A DNA stretch of 64,000 nucleotides, taken from assembly GCA_900539195.1 (NCBI GenBank), contig UQBC01000001.1, positions 62,001 through 126,000 of the forward strand, in the 5' to 3' direction. The notes below the pieces were generated by a model, which was not told where the DNA came from, did not search any database, and was given only the letters and a program-made list of their open reading frames with translations. Position 1 is the stretch's first letter. Each line of letters begins with the position of its first letter. The translations under genes were made by a program, and so were the position numbers. The stretch is from an uncultured Oscillospiraceae bacterium (GTDB lineage Bacteria > Bacillota > Clostridia > Oscillospirales > Ruminococcaceae). Positions 34,383 to 43,201 of this stretch are shown here, one piece after another.

Positions 34383-35465
34383 ATGGCAAATAAGAAATTG
34401 TACAAGAAAGAAAGATTTTCAGGCTGTCTGGTCGGCGCCGCCGCAGGTGACGCACTCGGCTCGCCCGTAAAGACGATAACCAGAAGTCAGATAAAGGATA
34501 TCTACGGCAAGAAAGGCATACTCAAGCTGAAGCCGGAAAAGCACCAGAAATATGCCCGCATATCAGACGAGACCCAGATGATGCTGTTCACGGCACACGG
34601 TATACTGTGGGCAGACGCGGCAGGGCTGAAAACAAATGAAGCCGACCCGGCGGATTATGTTTTCCTGGCACTTCAGCAGTGGCTGTACACACAGACAGGC
34701 GGTACATCATCGGTAGCGCTGCAATGGATACTTGACGAAAACGAAACAGGCTTTCCGTGCGACCTGCTGGGCGTTCCGGCTCTCGCAAAAAAGCGTAATC
34801 CGACAAAACAACTGGTACAAACCATTGCCGATATAAAGTCGGAACACACATACGGCAGAATAAGACGACCCATAAACGCAAACAAGCTGTTTGACTGCCT
34901 GCCGAGAGCAGTACCGACCGGACTTTATTTTTACAGCGACCCCGCGCGTGCATTCGCAACAGGCTGTGACCTTGCCGCCATTACCCATTCGCACCCGACA
35001 GCATATCTTGCAACGGGCTGTCTTGCCTCGATTATAGCTTTTATCTGCAAGGGAAATTCGATTGAACAGTCCGTACTAGATACAATGAAAATGCTTAAAG
35101 AATACGACGGTTTTGAAGACTGCTTTGCGGCGCTTGACAAGGCGCTCGCTCTGCTGGACGAAACGACTTCGCCGCTTACCGACGTTGCCGAGCTCGGAAA
35201 CGGCAGCACAGCCGACTCTGCCCTCGCTATCGGCGTATACTGTGCCTGCGTGCATTACGACTATCTCAGCGCAGTACAGCTTGCGGCAAACCAGGACGGT
35301 ATCAGCGATATATGCGCATTTATTGCGGGCGCACTGAAAGGCGCACTGCTCGGATATTCCGAAATTCCCTCCGGATTTGTAAAGAAACTGCAGTTTGCGG
35401 ATACTGTAAAGACCTATGCCACAAGGCTGACAAAAGCCGCTCCAAAAGGTTTTATGAAAAGATAA
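34383..35465 (+). CDS. ADP-ribosylglycohydrolase-like protein (ARH/DraG family)
   Basis: 360 residues from the ATG at 34383, which has AGGAG 8 bases upstream; the frame is open from 34353 but has no site there. The family glycine motif (GCLVGAAAGDALGSPVK, 15-30) and the HSHPTAYLATGCLASIIAFI helix are intact. However, the first metal motif reads SDET (61-64) instead of (S/T)DDT, and near the C-terminus the usual GGDTDT is NQDGISD, where the first Asp of DxD aligns with Ile. The enzyme removes ADP-ribose from proteins or nucleic acids in known members; these changes may alter metal use or activity. Confidence 0.82.
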   Translation: MANKKLYKKERFSGCLVGAAAGDALGSPVKTITRSQIKDIYGKKGILKLKPEKHQKYARISDETQMMLFTAHGILWADAAGLKTNEADPADYVFLALQQWLYTQTGGTSSVALQWILDENETGFPCDLLGVPALAKKRNPTKQLVQTIADIKSEHTYGRIRRPINANKLFDCLPRAVPTGLYFYSDPARAFATGCDLAAITHSHPTAYLATGCLASIIAFICKGNSIEQSVLDTMKMLKEYDGFEDCFAALDKALALLDETTSPLTDVAELGNGSTADSALAIGVYCACVHYDYLSAVQLAANQDGISDICAFIAGALKGALLGYSEIPSGFVKKLQFADTVKTYATRLTKAAPKGFMKR

Positions 35466-35483
35466 GGAAGCGATTATAAAAGA

Positions 35484-36839
35484 ATGGTCACGGATATGAC
35501 TAGCGGCAGGACCTTTTCCGTTCTGCTGAAATTCTCTCTGCCGATGCTGCTCAGCGTTGCATTTCAACAGCTTTATAACATTGTTGACAGCGTTATTGCA
35601 GGCAACTTTGTAAGCGATATGGCGCTGGGTGCAATAGGCGCAAGTTACCCCGTCACAATGATATTCATGGCAGTGGCAACAGGCGGAAGCGTCGGTGCGT
35701 CGGTCGTTGTTGCACGACTTTTCGGTTCAAAGAACTATACATATATGAAAACGGCGATAAACACGGCGCTGGTTTCGTTTGCGGCAATCGCCGGAGTGCT
35801 TACCGTGATAGGCTGTGCCTTATGTTCACCGATGCTGACATTGCTCGGCACACCTGATGATATATTTGCGGACAGCGATATTTATCTGAGGGTATATGTC
35901 CTGGGGCTTGTGTTCCTTTTTATCTACAATGCCTGCAACGGTATATTCACCGCCCTCGGCGACTCGAAAACACCGTTGTTCTTCCTGATAGCGTCGTCGC
36001 TTGGAAATATCGGGCTTGACCTGCTGTTTGTAATAGTATTTCAGATGGGCGTCGCAGGCGTTGCATGGGCTACATTCGCCGCTCAGGGCGCGGCAGGCGT
36101 TGCGGCGTTCTTCGTACTTTTAAGACGTGTCGGAAAGATACAGTCGGATACTCCCAAAAAGCCTAAAATATTCTCTTCTGACGCACTCAAGCAGATAAGC
36201 CGTATTTCCGTTCCGTCAATATTACAGAGCAGTTTTGTATCAGTAGGAAATCTGTTCGTGCAGAGCCTGGTAAACAGCTTCGGTTCATCGGTAATAGGCG
36301 GTTATGCGTCTGCTATCAAGCTGAATACTTTCGCAATAACCTGTTTCTCAACGCTTTCAAACAGCGTGTCGAACTTCTGCGCTCAGAACATAGGCGCAGA
36401 CAAGACCGACCGTGTTAAAACGGGTGTGAAGTCGGGTATGCTGATGTGTCTTGTTATAGCGATACCTTTTGTAGTGTGCTTCCTGCTTTTCGGCGGAACG
36501 CTTGTAAACCTGTTTGCGACACAGGCTAACGCTGAGATAATCGCAACCGGCAGTAAGTTTCTGACTATCGTTTCCCCGTTCTATTTCTTTGTCTGCATAA
36601 AGATAGTAATTGACGGCGGTGTAAGAGGTTGCGGCGTTATGACGCCGTTTATGATAAGCACCTGTCTTGACCTTGCATTGCGTGTTATTTTCGCCTATAT
36701 CCTCTCTCCGTTCTTCGGCTCGGACGGAATATGGCTGTCGTGGCCCGTAGGCTGGGTGCTTGCGCTGGTTGTAGATCTGTTCTTCTACAATTACTACATA
36801 AGAAAAGGAAAAGCCTTTACGGCGGACGGCACACTTTAA
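35484..36839 (+). CDS. MATE-family multidrug or metabolite exporter
   Basis: 451 residues with twelve predicted membrane helices in two related halves. It has the MATE hallmarks PMLLSVAFQQLYNIVDSVIAG near the start and LYNACNGIFTALGDSKTP in mid-protein. MATE proteins export cationic drugs or metabolites by Na+ or H+ antiport. It follows the ADP-ribosylglycohydrolase-like gene by 18 bases and ends in a strong terminator. Substrate unknown. Confidence 0.9.
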   Translation: MVTDMTSGRTFSVLLKFSLPMLLSVAFQQLYNIVDSVIAGNFVSDMALGAIGASYPVTMIFMAVATGGSVGASVVVARLFGSKNYTYMKTAINTALVSFAAIAGVLTVIGCALCSPMLTLLGTPDDIFADSDIYLRVYVLGLVFLFIYNACNGIFTALGDSKTPLFFLIASSLGNIGLDLLFVIVFQMGVAGVAWATFAAQGAAGVAAFFVLLRRVGKIQSDTPKKPKIFSSDALKQISRISVPSILQSSFVSVGNLFVQSLVNSFGSSVIGGYASAIKLNTFAITCFSTLSNSVSNFCAQNIGADKTDRVKTGVKSGMLMCLVIAIPFVVCFLLFGGTLVNLFATQANAEIIATGSKFLTIVSPFYFFVCIKIVIDGGVRGCGVMTPFMISTCLDLALRVIFAYILSPFFGSDGIWLSWPVGWVLALVVDLFFYNYYIRKGKAFTADGTL

Positions 36840-36864
36840 TTTTACATTAAAACTTTATATCAAG

Positions 36865-36895
36865 GTCCGTTGTCTGAAAAGACGGCGGACTTTTT
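36865..36895 (+). terminator. Terminator after the MATE gene
   Basis: GTCCGTTGTCT (36865-36875) pairs with AGACGGCGGAC (36880-36890) through a GAAA loop with two wobbles, followed by TTTTT. Confidence 0.88.
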
Positions 36896-36900
36896 GTATA

Positions 36901-36935
<35 letters not shown>

Positions 36936-36989
36936 ATTGTGGTGACCGCCGTTGGCGGTGGATTTGAAAAAGGGACAGTACTTGATGTA

Positions 36990-37043
36990 ACGTGTGTTCT
37001 TTCTGACTGACATTGAGTTTTTGTAGGGTTAAGGTTAAGTGCA
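36990..37043 (+). repeat. 55-bp direct repeat, left copy
   Basis: Begins CGTGTGTTCTTTCTGACTGA and ends AAGTGCAAC. It aligns with 37511-37565 (CGTGTTTTCCTTTTTGAATG to AAGCGCAAC) over its whole length with scattered mismatches. Together they flank about 470 bases. Confidence 0.6.
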
Positions 37044-37070
37044 ACGTGTGAAAAAGAAGCATCACAATTT

Positions 37071-37092
37071 GCTCCCTTGTGTAAAGGTGAGC
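37071..37092. repeat. GCTCCCTTGTGTAAAGG inverted repeat, left copy
   Basis: The 17-base core recurs in inverse orientation at 37472-37488 (CCTTTACACAAGGGAGC). Similar GCTCCC...GGGAGC intergenic hairpins are, from memory, common repeats in gut Clostridia. Confidence 0.6.
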
Positions 37093-37123
37093 ATCTGTTG
37101 CAGTGCGAAGCACTGCCAACTAT

Positions 37124-37177
37124 TGAGGGATTGTCAGCGGAGGTGATGGCAAAAGGTCGGCGGTAGGCAATCCCTCA
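37124..37177. repeat. Long inverted repeat TGAGGGATTG / CAATCCCTCA
   Basis: A perfect 10-bp inverted repeat whose arms enclose about 34 bases (GTCAGCGG...GGTCGGCGGTAGG). It is part of the same patch of mobile-looking repeats. Confidence 0.55.
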
Positions 37178-37465
37178 GTCTGTCGAAAAACCTCTATCAT
37201 TATCAAAAAATGGGGTTGAGGGGCGGTAGCCCCAGTAATATAGCCCCGGCACGGATGCCGGGCGTGTATGCCCAAATGCTCTATGCAAGGACGCATACAA
37301 GTGGTCGAACAAAGTCGGTGCAGGACGCACCGACAATAAACGACCACGATTGCACAGATGCAAAGCCAACCAAGCATACACAGCCTTTCACCGGGGAAAG
37401 GGGTTTGGGGATAGGGATTGAGGACAAGCACTTTTGTTGAAAAAACATACTTTTTCTACAATCTG

Positions 37466-37489
37466 AGCTCCCTTTACACAAGGGAGCTA
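37466..37489. repeat. GCTCCCTTGTGTAAAGG inverted repeat, right copy
   Basis: Here AGCTCCCT-TTACACA-AGGGAGCT is itself a perfect 8-bp hairpin. It stands inside the right-hand direct repeat boundary at 37511. Confidence 0.6.
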
Positions 37490-37510
37490 TAAATCAGTGC
37501 TTGGCAGAGC

Positions 37511-37565
37511 GTGTTTTCCTTTTTGAATGATATTGGGTTTCGTAGAGAATTTAGGCTAAGCGCAA
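37511..37565 (+). repeat. 55-bp direct repeat, right copy
   Basis: Imperfect copy of 36990-37043; both are followed within about 30 bases by ACAATTTG. Confidence 0.6.
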
Positions 37566-37595
37566 CATAACAATTTGTATATAGCATTCCGTATT

Positions 37596-38492
37596 CTACA
37601 AATTGTAAAACTCATTCAATATCTGCCTTGCGCTGTAACCACGTTCCGACAATTTAAGTGCCGAATATACGCTCATTCCGCAGTTACAGCCGTCACCTCT
37701 TGTCGTAAAGCTGTACAGTCTTTGCGTATAGCTTATATCAAACGACGGAGAACGGATATCAAACAGACTGCGGAATTCTTCACACGACATTCTTATACCG
37801 CATACGCTAAGCCCCAGCACATTCCCGTCACCGTCACGGTTTATATTACTTATCCACTTTGATTCATCGGGTGGAATAATAAGAGATGGATACGCAGTCA
37901 GCATTATTTCCGCTATGCCGTCCGCTGTCAGCTGACAACTTCCGATATAATAATCCGCAGTCTTATCCTTTTCGCAGTACAGCTTTTTCACATACGGGTT
38001 TTTGCAGTCACCGGGCGATATCATAGTTCCCGATGAAATACGGCAGACGGGCAGAAAAACAGCTTTACCGTCTACGGTGAAGTTCTGCGATAATGCATAT
38101 TCTGCTGACTTTTCCGCATATTTTCTGTAGATCGAAAGCTCTGCGCCGAAATGCTCAAGCCCCTCCCTTTCGTCCATATAATCAAGTCGGGGATATCCGC
38201 TGTCAGGCGCTTTGCCCGTTTTAAGCAGATATCTTGCCGAACAGTCAAGCGCTATTGCTACTGCATTTATCCCCTCGGTATCATTATTATCCGGCGGACT
38301 GTCAAGCGTTTTCAGCTCACTCAGCACACAACCGGCAAGAAATTCCTTATACGCATATTCCGTGTTACAATATATTACCGTCTGCGGTCTTATCTGCTCT
38401 GTCCTTGCCGAAAAACACAATAGTATGACCACAGGCATAACGGCTACCAGCACAAGCCCGGCTATAAGCAGATACAGATATTTCTTTTTCAT
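37596..38492 (-). CDS. SpoIID/LytB-domain protein, divergent
   Basis: 298 residues with one N-terminal membrane helix (about 6-28) and a SpoIID fold outside. Family marks are recognisable: EFLAGCVLSEL with the catalytic-type Glu59, AVAIALDCSARYLLK, CRISSGTMIS, and a C-terminal RGDGCNCGMSVYSALKLSERGYSARQILNEFY. SpoIID is a lytic transglycosylase acting on denuded glycan strands during engulfment. In ordinary members the last motif reads GHGVGMSQ; here HGV is replaced by CNC and the protein is Cys-rich, so its zinc site may differ. It is monocistronic and divergent from citrate synthase. A SpoIID paralogue is likelier than the sporulation enzyme itself. Confidence 0.75.
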   Translation of the reverse strand: MKKKYLYLLIAGLVLVAVMPVVILLCFSARTEQIRPQTVIYCNTEYAYKEFLAGCVLSELKTLDSPPDNNDTEGINAVAIALDCSARYLLKTGKAPDSGYPRLDYMDEREGLEHFGAELSIYRKYAEKSAEYALSQNFTVDGKAVFLPVCRISSGTMISPGDCKNPYVKKLYCEKDKTADYYIGSCQLTADGIAEIMLTAYPSLIIPPDESKWISNINRDGDGNVLGLSVCGIRMSCEEFRSLFDIRSPSFDISYTQRLYSFTTRGDGCNCGMSVYSALKLSERGYSARQILNEFYNL

Positions 38493-38511
38493 TGCGCCGA
38501 TTTTTCCTTTC

Positions 38512-38540
38512 TTGACTTATCAGAACAAATAGAGTATAAT
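38512..38540 (+). promoter_or_regulatory. Sigma-A promoter of citrate synthase
   Basis: -35 TTGACT (38512-38517) and perfect -10 TATAAT (38535-38540), spacing 17. About 108 bases of leader follow. Confidence 0.85.
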
Positions 38541-38654
38541 AATAGGGAATAGACGCTTCGGTAAACCGGTTCGTCCGTAATTCATTATATTCACCGTTTT
38601 TACGGTATAGAATATGCGAGGCTATTATAAACGTATAAAGAAAGGAATAAATAT

Positions 38655-39995
38655 ATGAACGAGCGATTTCAGAAGCTTTGCCGCGACTACAAAATCCAGA
38701 CGGCAATAGACCCGAGATTATATGACAAATATAACGTAAAGAGAGGACTTCGTAACAACGACGGAAGCGGTGTTGTTGTCGGTCTTACAAACATATGCTG
38801 TGTACACGGCTATGTTATCGACGAGGGCGAAAAGCGCCCTGCTCCCGGTCAGCTGATATACAGGGGATATGATATCTGCGACCTTGTAAGCGGCGTTGAA
38901 AAGGACGGAAGATACGGCTTTGAAGAAACAGCCTACCTCCTTCTTTTCGGAAACCTGCCCGACAAGGAACACCTTGAGGACTTCAAGAAGATAGTAACAC
39001 ACTACCGCACTCTGCCCCCCTACTTTGCAGAGGACGTACTTATGCGTTGCCCGTCATCAAACATAATGAACAAGATGGCTCAGTCGGTACTCGCACTTTA
39101 CACATATGATAAAGAGCCTGAGAACAAGAGCATGGAAAGCGAAATGCTCAAGGCTATCTCGGTTATCGCAAGACTGCCCGCAATAATGGTAGGCGCTTAT
39201 CAGGTAATGCGCCGTTATCTCTATAACTCAAGTATGGTAATGCACCCGATAAACCTTGACGAGAGCCTTGCGGAAAGCATTCTGTCCACACTGCGTGACA
39301 ACCGTGAGTACACAAAGGAGGAGGCAAAGCTTCTCGACCTTTGTCTTATGCTCCATGCAGAGCATGGCGGCGGTAACAACTCGACATTTACCTGCCGTTG
39401 CGTAACCTCAACAGGTACAGACGCTTATGCGGCTTACGCTTCCGCTATCTCGGCACTTAAGGGTCCCCGTCACGGCGGCGCAAATATTAAAGTCATGGAA
39501 ATGCTTAACTGTATTGAAAACGGCGTAAAGAACTGGGAAAACGAAGGTGAAGTTGCAGACTTCCTTACAAAGATATTAAACAAGGAAGAAAACGACCACA
39601 GCGGTCTTATCTACGGTATGGGTCACGCTGTATACACCCTGTCAGACCCAAGAGCCGTACAGCTCAAGAAATCCGCTCTCAAGCTTGCAAAGGGCACAGA
39701 GATGGAAGCCGAGTTCAGACTGCTCGATACTATCGAGCGTCTTACTCCCCAGTTGTTTGCAAAGAACAAGGGCGATGTAAAGACAATGTGTGCAAATGTT
39801 GATATGTACTCAGGTCTTGTTTACAAGTTCCTCGGCATACCCGTTGAAATGTACACCGCACTGTTTGCCTGTGCAAGAATGCCCGGCTGGTGTGCTCACA
39901 GAATGGAAGAAATAGAAAACGGCAAGCGTATCATGCGTCCTGCCTACAGAACGCTTATCAAGAACAGGGATTATATTGCTCTTGACCAGCGCTGA
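38655..39995 (+). CDS. gltA: Citrate synthase
   Basis: 446 residues. The enzyme condenses acetyl-CoA with oxaloacetate; in fermenting Clostridia it feeds 2-oxoglutarate and glutamate synthesis. Catalytic motifs are present: LHAEHGGGNNSTFTCR, GPRHGGAN, and GMGHAVYTLSDPRA. The N-terminus has an extra segment (about 1-60) typical of the longer Clostridia-type enzyme. AAAGGAA before the ATG at 38655 is the ribosome site. It may be co-transcribed with the next gene 30 bases away. Confidence 0.95.
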   Translation: MNERFQKLCRDYKIQTAIDPRLYDKYNVKRGLRNNDGSGVVVGLTNICCVHGYVIDEGEKRPAPGQLIYRGYDICDLVSGVEKDGRYGFEETAYLLLFGNLPDKEHLEDFKKIVTHYRTLPPYFAEDVLMRCPSSNIMNKMAQSVLALYTYDKEPENKSMESEMLKAISVIARLPAIMVGAYQVMRRYLYNSSMVMHPINLDESLAESILSTLRDNREYTKEEAKLLDLCLMLHAEHGGGNNSTFTCRCVTSTGTDAYAAYASAISALKGPRHGGANIKVMEMLNCIENGVKNWENEGEVADFLTKILNKEENDHSGLIYGMGHAVYTLSDPRAVQLKKSALKLAKGTEMEAEFRLLDTIERLTPQLFAKNKGDVKTMCANVDMYSGLVYKFLGIPVEMYTALFACARMPGWCAHRMEEIENGKRIMRPAYRTLIKNRDYIALDQR

Positions 39996-40024
39996 TTATA
40001 AAAGAACAATTGAAAGGCGCAACA

Positions 40025-40927
40025 ATGAAAGGAATACTTTCCGATAAAAAGGCAATATCGGCAGGAATTATATCCGCCGTTGTACTTACCGTACTGAGAA
40101 TAATCCAGCTCAATACAGGTACAGAATATCCGTCCAATCTCTATGCGGCGGGAAGCGAGGTTCTTAACACAGTATACCATATACTGCTCATAGCATCGGC
40201 TGTGGCTGTCAGCATTCTCGCTTTCTTCGACATCAAAAGTTCTCAGCCCAAAACAGCCGCAGAGCTTTCAGCGAAAAGCTGTACCGCCGTGGGTATTGTA
40301 ATGATACTCGCAGGTGCGGCATGGATACTGCCTGTTATAAACGACTTTTCCGCAGGAACAGTCGGAATATACACGATAACATCACTTGCGGGCTGTATAG
40401 CGTATCTTGCAGGCGGTATGACGATAATGTCGTCGTCAAAGATAGTCCCTGCGCAGTGCGTAAGCGCAGTGTTCATAATCATCAACTATCTGATAGTAGC
40501 CGTAAAATTCTATCTCGGCAGTCCGATAATAACCGGTATGCCGCAGAAGCTTATGCTTATGCTGTTCTATATCCTGACTATACTGTTCTGGATAAATATG
40601 GGCAGATTTATGTGCGGCGGCGAAAAGAAATTCACAAGAACCGCGCTTATAGCTTCGGGATATTTCAGCGGAGCGTGCTCTGCCGCTTATCTTATAAGCT
40701 GTTTTGCGCTTGCGGTAACAGATTCCGAAAAGTGGACGCAGCTTATTGACGCACCCGACCTTGAACTTATAATCACCGCTTTTGTACCCGCAGCGCTTGC
40801 AGGTATAGTACAGTTCTCAAAAAAGGCGGTTCCCGCAATCACAGACGACGCTTCCGTTCCGAAGCAGGATATTGTTTCCGCATCGGAAGAAACCGCCGCC
40901 GAAAGCGATACACAGGACGCCGAGTAA
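40025..40927 (+). CDS. Multi-helix membrane protein of unknown function
   Basis: 300 residues with about seven to eight predicted membrane helices and a soluble C-terminal acidic tail (EETAAESDTQDAE). The ATG at 40025 has GAAAGG 7 bases upstream; an upstream TTG in frame lacks a site. No family recognised. It is followed at 18 bases by a lipoprotein gene and then a two-component pair, so it probably belongs to that operon. Confidence 0.65.
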   Translation: MKGILSDKKAISAGIISAVVLTVLRIIQLNTGTEYPSNLYAAGSEVLNTVYHILLIASAVAVSILAFFDIKSSQPKTAAELSAKSCTAVGIVMILAGAAWILPVINDFSAGTVGIYTITSLAGCIAYLAGGMTIMSSSKIVPAQCVSAVFIIINYLIVAVKFYLGSPIITGMPQKLMLMLFYILTILFWINMGRFMCGGEKKFTRTALIASGYFSGACSAAYLISCFALAVTDSEKWTQLIDAPDLELIITAFVPAALAGIVQFSKKAVPAITDDASVPKQDIVSASEETAAESDTQDAE

Positions 40928-40944
40928 GCGTCCGAGGAGAAAAA

Positions 40945-42414
40945 ATGAAAAACATCACTATACTACGTCTTAATAAAATACTCAGAAAAACAGCAGGGCT
41001 TACTGCGCTGGTGTGCTTTATTTCTGCACTCTGCGGCTGTTCCGGCTCATTTTCGGCAGGCGACCTGCTGGCTTCTCCCAGACTTACCGACGAACAGAAC
41101 GAAATATACAATGCCCTGACCGCAAGCGCGGGCAGGGTTGATTTGCGTTATCCCCATACAGGAGAATACCGCAGTGCATTTGTTATCCACAATATAGACG
41201 ATGAACCCACCGACGAGGCGATAGTGTTCTATGAGCAGAACAAGACCGATACGGCAAAAGAACCCGGAGCGCAGGACGGAAACGCAGTCGGAAACCTGCG
41301 TGTAAGCTTTCTTGACAAGGACGAAAACGGCGACTGGAAGGCGACCTATGAGCTTCCCGCCGCAGGCACCGAGGTCGAAAGCGTTGCTTTTTCAAAGCTT
41401 GGCTCGGATAAGGAAAAACTGCTCATAAGCTACTCCGTCCTCGGCTCTTCCGACAAAATAATGTCTGTTATTGACTATGAAAACGGCGTTGCGACACAGC
41501 TCGGCACAGTAGGATATTCATCATATATAATGCTTGACAACCTGACCGAAAGCGGCGAATATCTTGCCTGCTTCAACCGTGACGGTGCAAAGAAGAGCGC
41601 TAATATGACCGTCTACGGCTGTAGCGACGGCAAGACCCTCGGTATGATATACCCGGTGTTGTCATTCGGAAACGGAGTTACCGATTTTGACAGAATAACA
41701 TCTGCAAACTGCCTTTTACTCGGAAAGAAAATGCCGTGCATAGCGGTCGACTATCTCATTTCGGAAAACTATTACGGCACAACCGTGCTGTATTATAACG
41801 GAAGCTCTTTTGCAACAGCCGAAACAACAGTGAGGTACGGTGCAGACACCAACTATTCACGCCATGTGAACGGCTATACTCCTAAACTGTCTTCGCAGGA
41901 TATCGACGGCGACGGAATAATAGATATCCCTGCAACCTCGCCGCTCCCCGGATATGAAAACCTCTCATTCCCCGAACAGATATGCGCGGTCCGCTGGTAC
42001 AAGCAGAATTGCAGCAAGATAGAACTTACGGCATATACATTCGTTGATCCTCAGAGGAACTTCATGCTCACCTTCCCCGGAAGATGGGTCGGAATGGTGA
42101 CCGCAACCGTCAACACGGAAGACAACTCTGTCACCTTCTGGAAGTACGAGGGCGACATAAAGGAAAACGAATACGCTCTGCTGACAATAAAGACCGTGCT
42201 TAAAAGCGACACATCGGCTCAGAGTGAACCGGATACTCAATCGGCACTGCGTGACGGTTTCAGACTGTTCTCGGACGACAGCGAAAAGACGATATATTAC
42301 AAGAGTATTATGTACGAGGGATTGTCGCTTACCGATGATGAAATAGAAGCGGCTGTCAAAGTGCGTCCGGAAGGATACGACAATGATGCGGCTCTGCTCA
42401 GCAGCGGAAATTAA
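40945..42414 (+). CDS. Lipoprotein of unknown function next to a two-component system
   Basis: 489 residues. Signal sequence with lipobox ALCGC; Cys32 is the lipid-attachment site. The mature part is beta-rich with repeated acidic patches (HNIDDEPTDEAIVFYE, SQDIDGDGIIDIPAT), reminiscent of FG-GAP or propeller-type proteins, but no family can be named. GAGGAG precedes the start. It is 34 bases before a response regulator and may act as its extracellular ligand sensor or its regulated product (inference). Confidence 0.7.
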   Translation: MKNITILRLNKILRKTAGLTALVCFISALCGCSGSFSAGDLLASPRLTDEQNEIYNALTASAGRVDLRYPHTGEYRSAFVIHNIDDEPTDEAIVFYEQNKTDTAKEPGAQDGNAVGNLRVSFLDKDENGDWKATYELPAAGTEVESVAFSKLGSDKEKLLISYSVLGSSDKIMSVIDYENGVATQLGTVGYSSYIMLDNLTESGEYLACFNRDGAKKSANMTVYGCSDGKTLGMIYPVLSFGNGVTDFDRITSANCLLLGKKMPCIAVDYLISENYYGTTVLYYNGSSFATAETTVRYGADTNYSRHVNGYTPKLSSQDIDGDGIIDIPATSPLPGYENLSFPEQICAVRWYKQNCSKIELTAYTFVDPQRNFMLTFPGRWVGMVTATVNTEDNSVTFWKYEGDIKENEYALLTIKTVLKSDTSAQSEPDTQSALRDGFRLFSDDSEKTIYYKSIMYEGLSLTDDEIEAAVKVRPEGYDNDAALLSSGN

Positions 42415-42447
42415 GCCGGAACGGCATAGTGAAAGGCAGGTAAACAT

Positions 42448-43182
42448 ATGAAAAGAATACTCGTTTGTGAAGATGAAGACGCAATCAGGGATTTTGTCGT
42501 AATAAACCTGAAGCGCAGCGGATATGACGTTATAGATGTCAGCAATGCCGCTCAGGCTATGGAAGCGTATGTGCACTACGGCGGGCTTATCGATGTCGCG
42601 CTGCTTGATATAATGATGCCCGGCATGGACGGCAGCGAGCTTTGTCGTTGGCTCAGACAGAAGAGCGATACTATGGGTATCATTATGCTCTCCGCCAAAA
42701 GTCAGGAGGTAGACAAGATACGCTGTCTTACGCAGGGTGCGGATGACTATGTGACAAAGCCGTTCTCTCCGTCTGAGCTTGTTGCAAGAGTCGACGCAGT
42801 ATACCGCAGGGTGAGCCTGAGCGTTGCAAGACCGCCCGAGGACGAGGGCAGAACGCTTATCTCCGGTCCGTTCTCAATAAATACAAAGAGCCGTATTTTC
42901 ACAAAGAACGGAACAGGCATAGAGATAACGCAGGTGGAATATCAGCTGCTTGAGTATTTCATGGAAAACAGCGGCTCGGCGCTTGACCGCAAGAGCATAC
43001 TTAACCGTATATGGGGCGAGGACTATTACGGCGACGATAAAATAGTCGATGTCAACATAAGGCGGCTCAGAATGAAAATAGAAGAGGACCCGTCAAATCC
43101 GAGATACATAACCACCATATGGGGCTACGGCTACAAGTGGTGCGTAGACGAGCTTGCCGCCGCAGGCGAGTTCAACGGATAA
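42448..43182 (+). CDS. OmpR-family response regulator
   Basis: 244 residues: receiver domain with acidic pocket (E9, D10, E11), phospho-acceptor D54 (ALLDIMMPG) and Lys104 (YVTKPF), then a winged-helix DNA-binding domain (about 145-240, ending TIWGYGYKW). Partner of the histidine kinase encoded next. The adjacent lipoprotein and membrane protein are its likely targets or inputs. Confidence 0.92.
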   Translation: MKRILVCEDEDAIRDFVVINLKRSGYDVIDVSNAAQAMEAYVHYGGLIDVALLDIMMPGMDGSELCRWLRQKSDTMGIIMLSAKSQEVDKIRCLTQGADDYVTKPFSPSELVARVDAVYRRVSLSVARPPEDEGRTLISGPFSINTKSRIFTKNGTGIEITQVEYQLLEYFMENSGSALDRKSILNRIWGEDYYGDDKIVDVNIRRLRMKIEEDPSNPRYITTIWGYGYKWCVDELAAAGEFNG

Positions 43183-43201
43183 ACAAACGGAGGTAAAGGC
43201 T

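Noticed and set aside
32110..36839. Defence island around the WYL regulator
   Set aside because: WYL regulators often mark defence loci, but the neighbours (DUF3810, ADP-ribosylglycohydrolase-like, MATE) include no nuclease, methylase or other recognised defence gene.
37120..37440. Overlapping open frames on both strands in the repeat patch
   Set aside because: They cross the inverted repeats, overlap each other, and have no ribosome sites or recognisable proteins.
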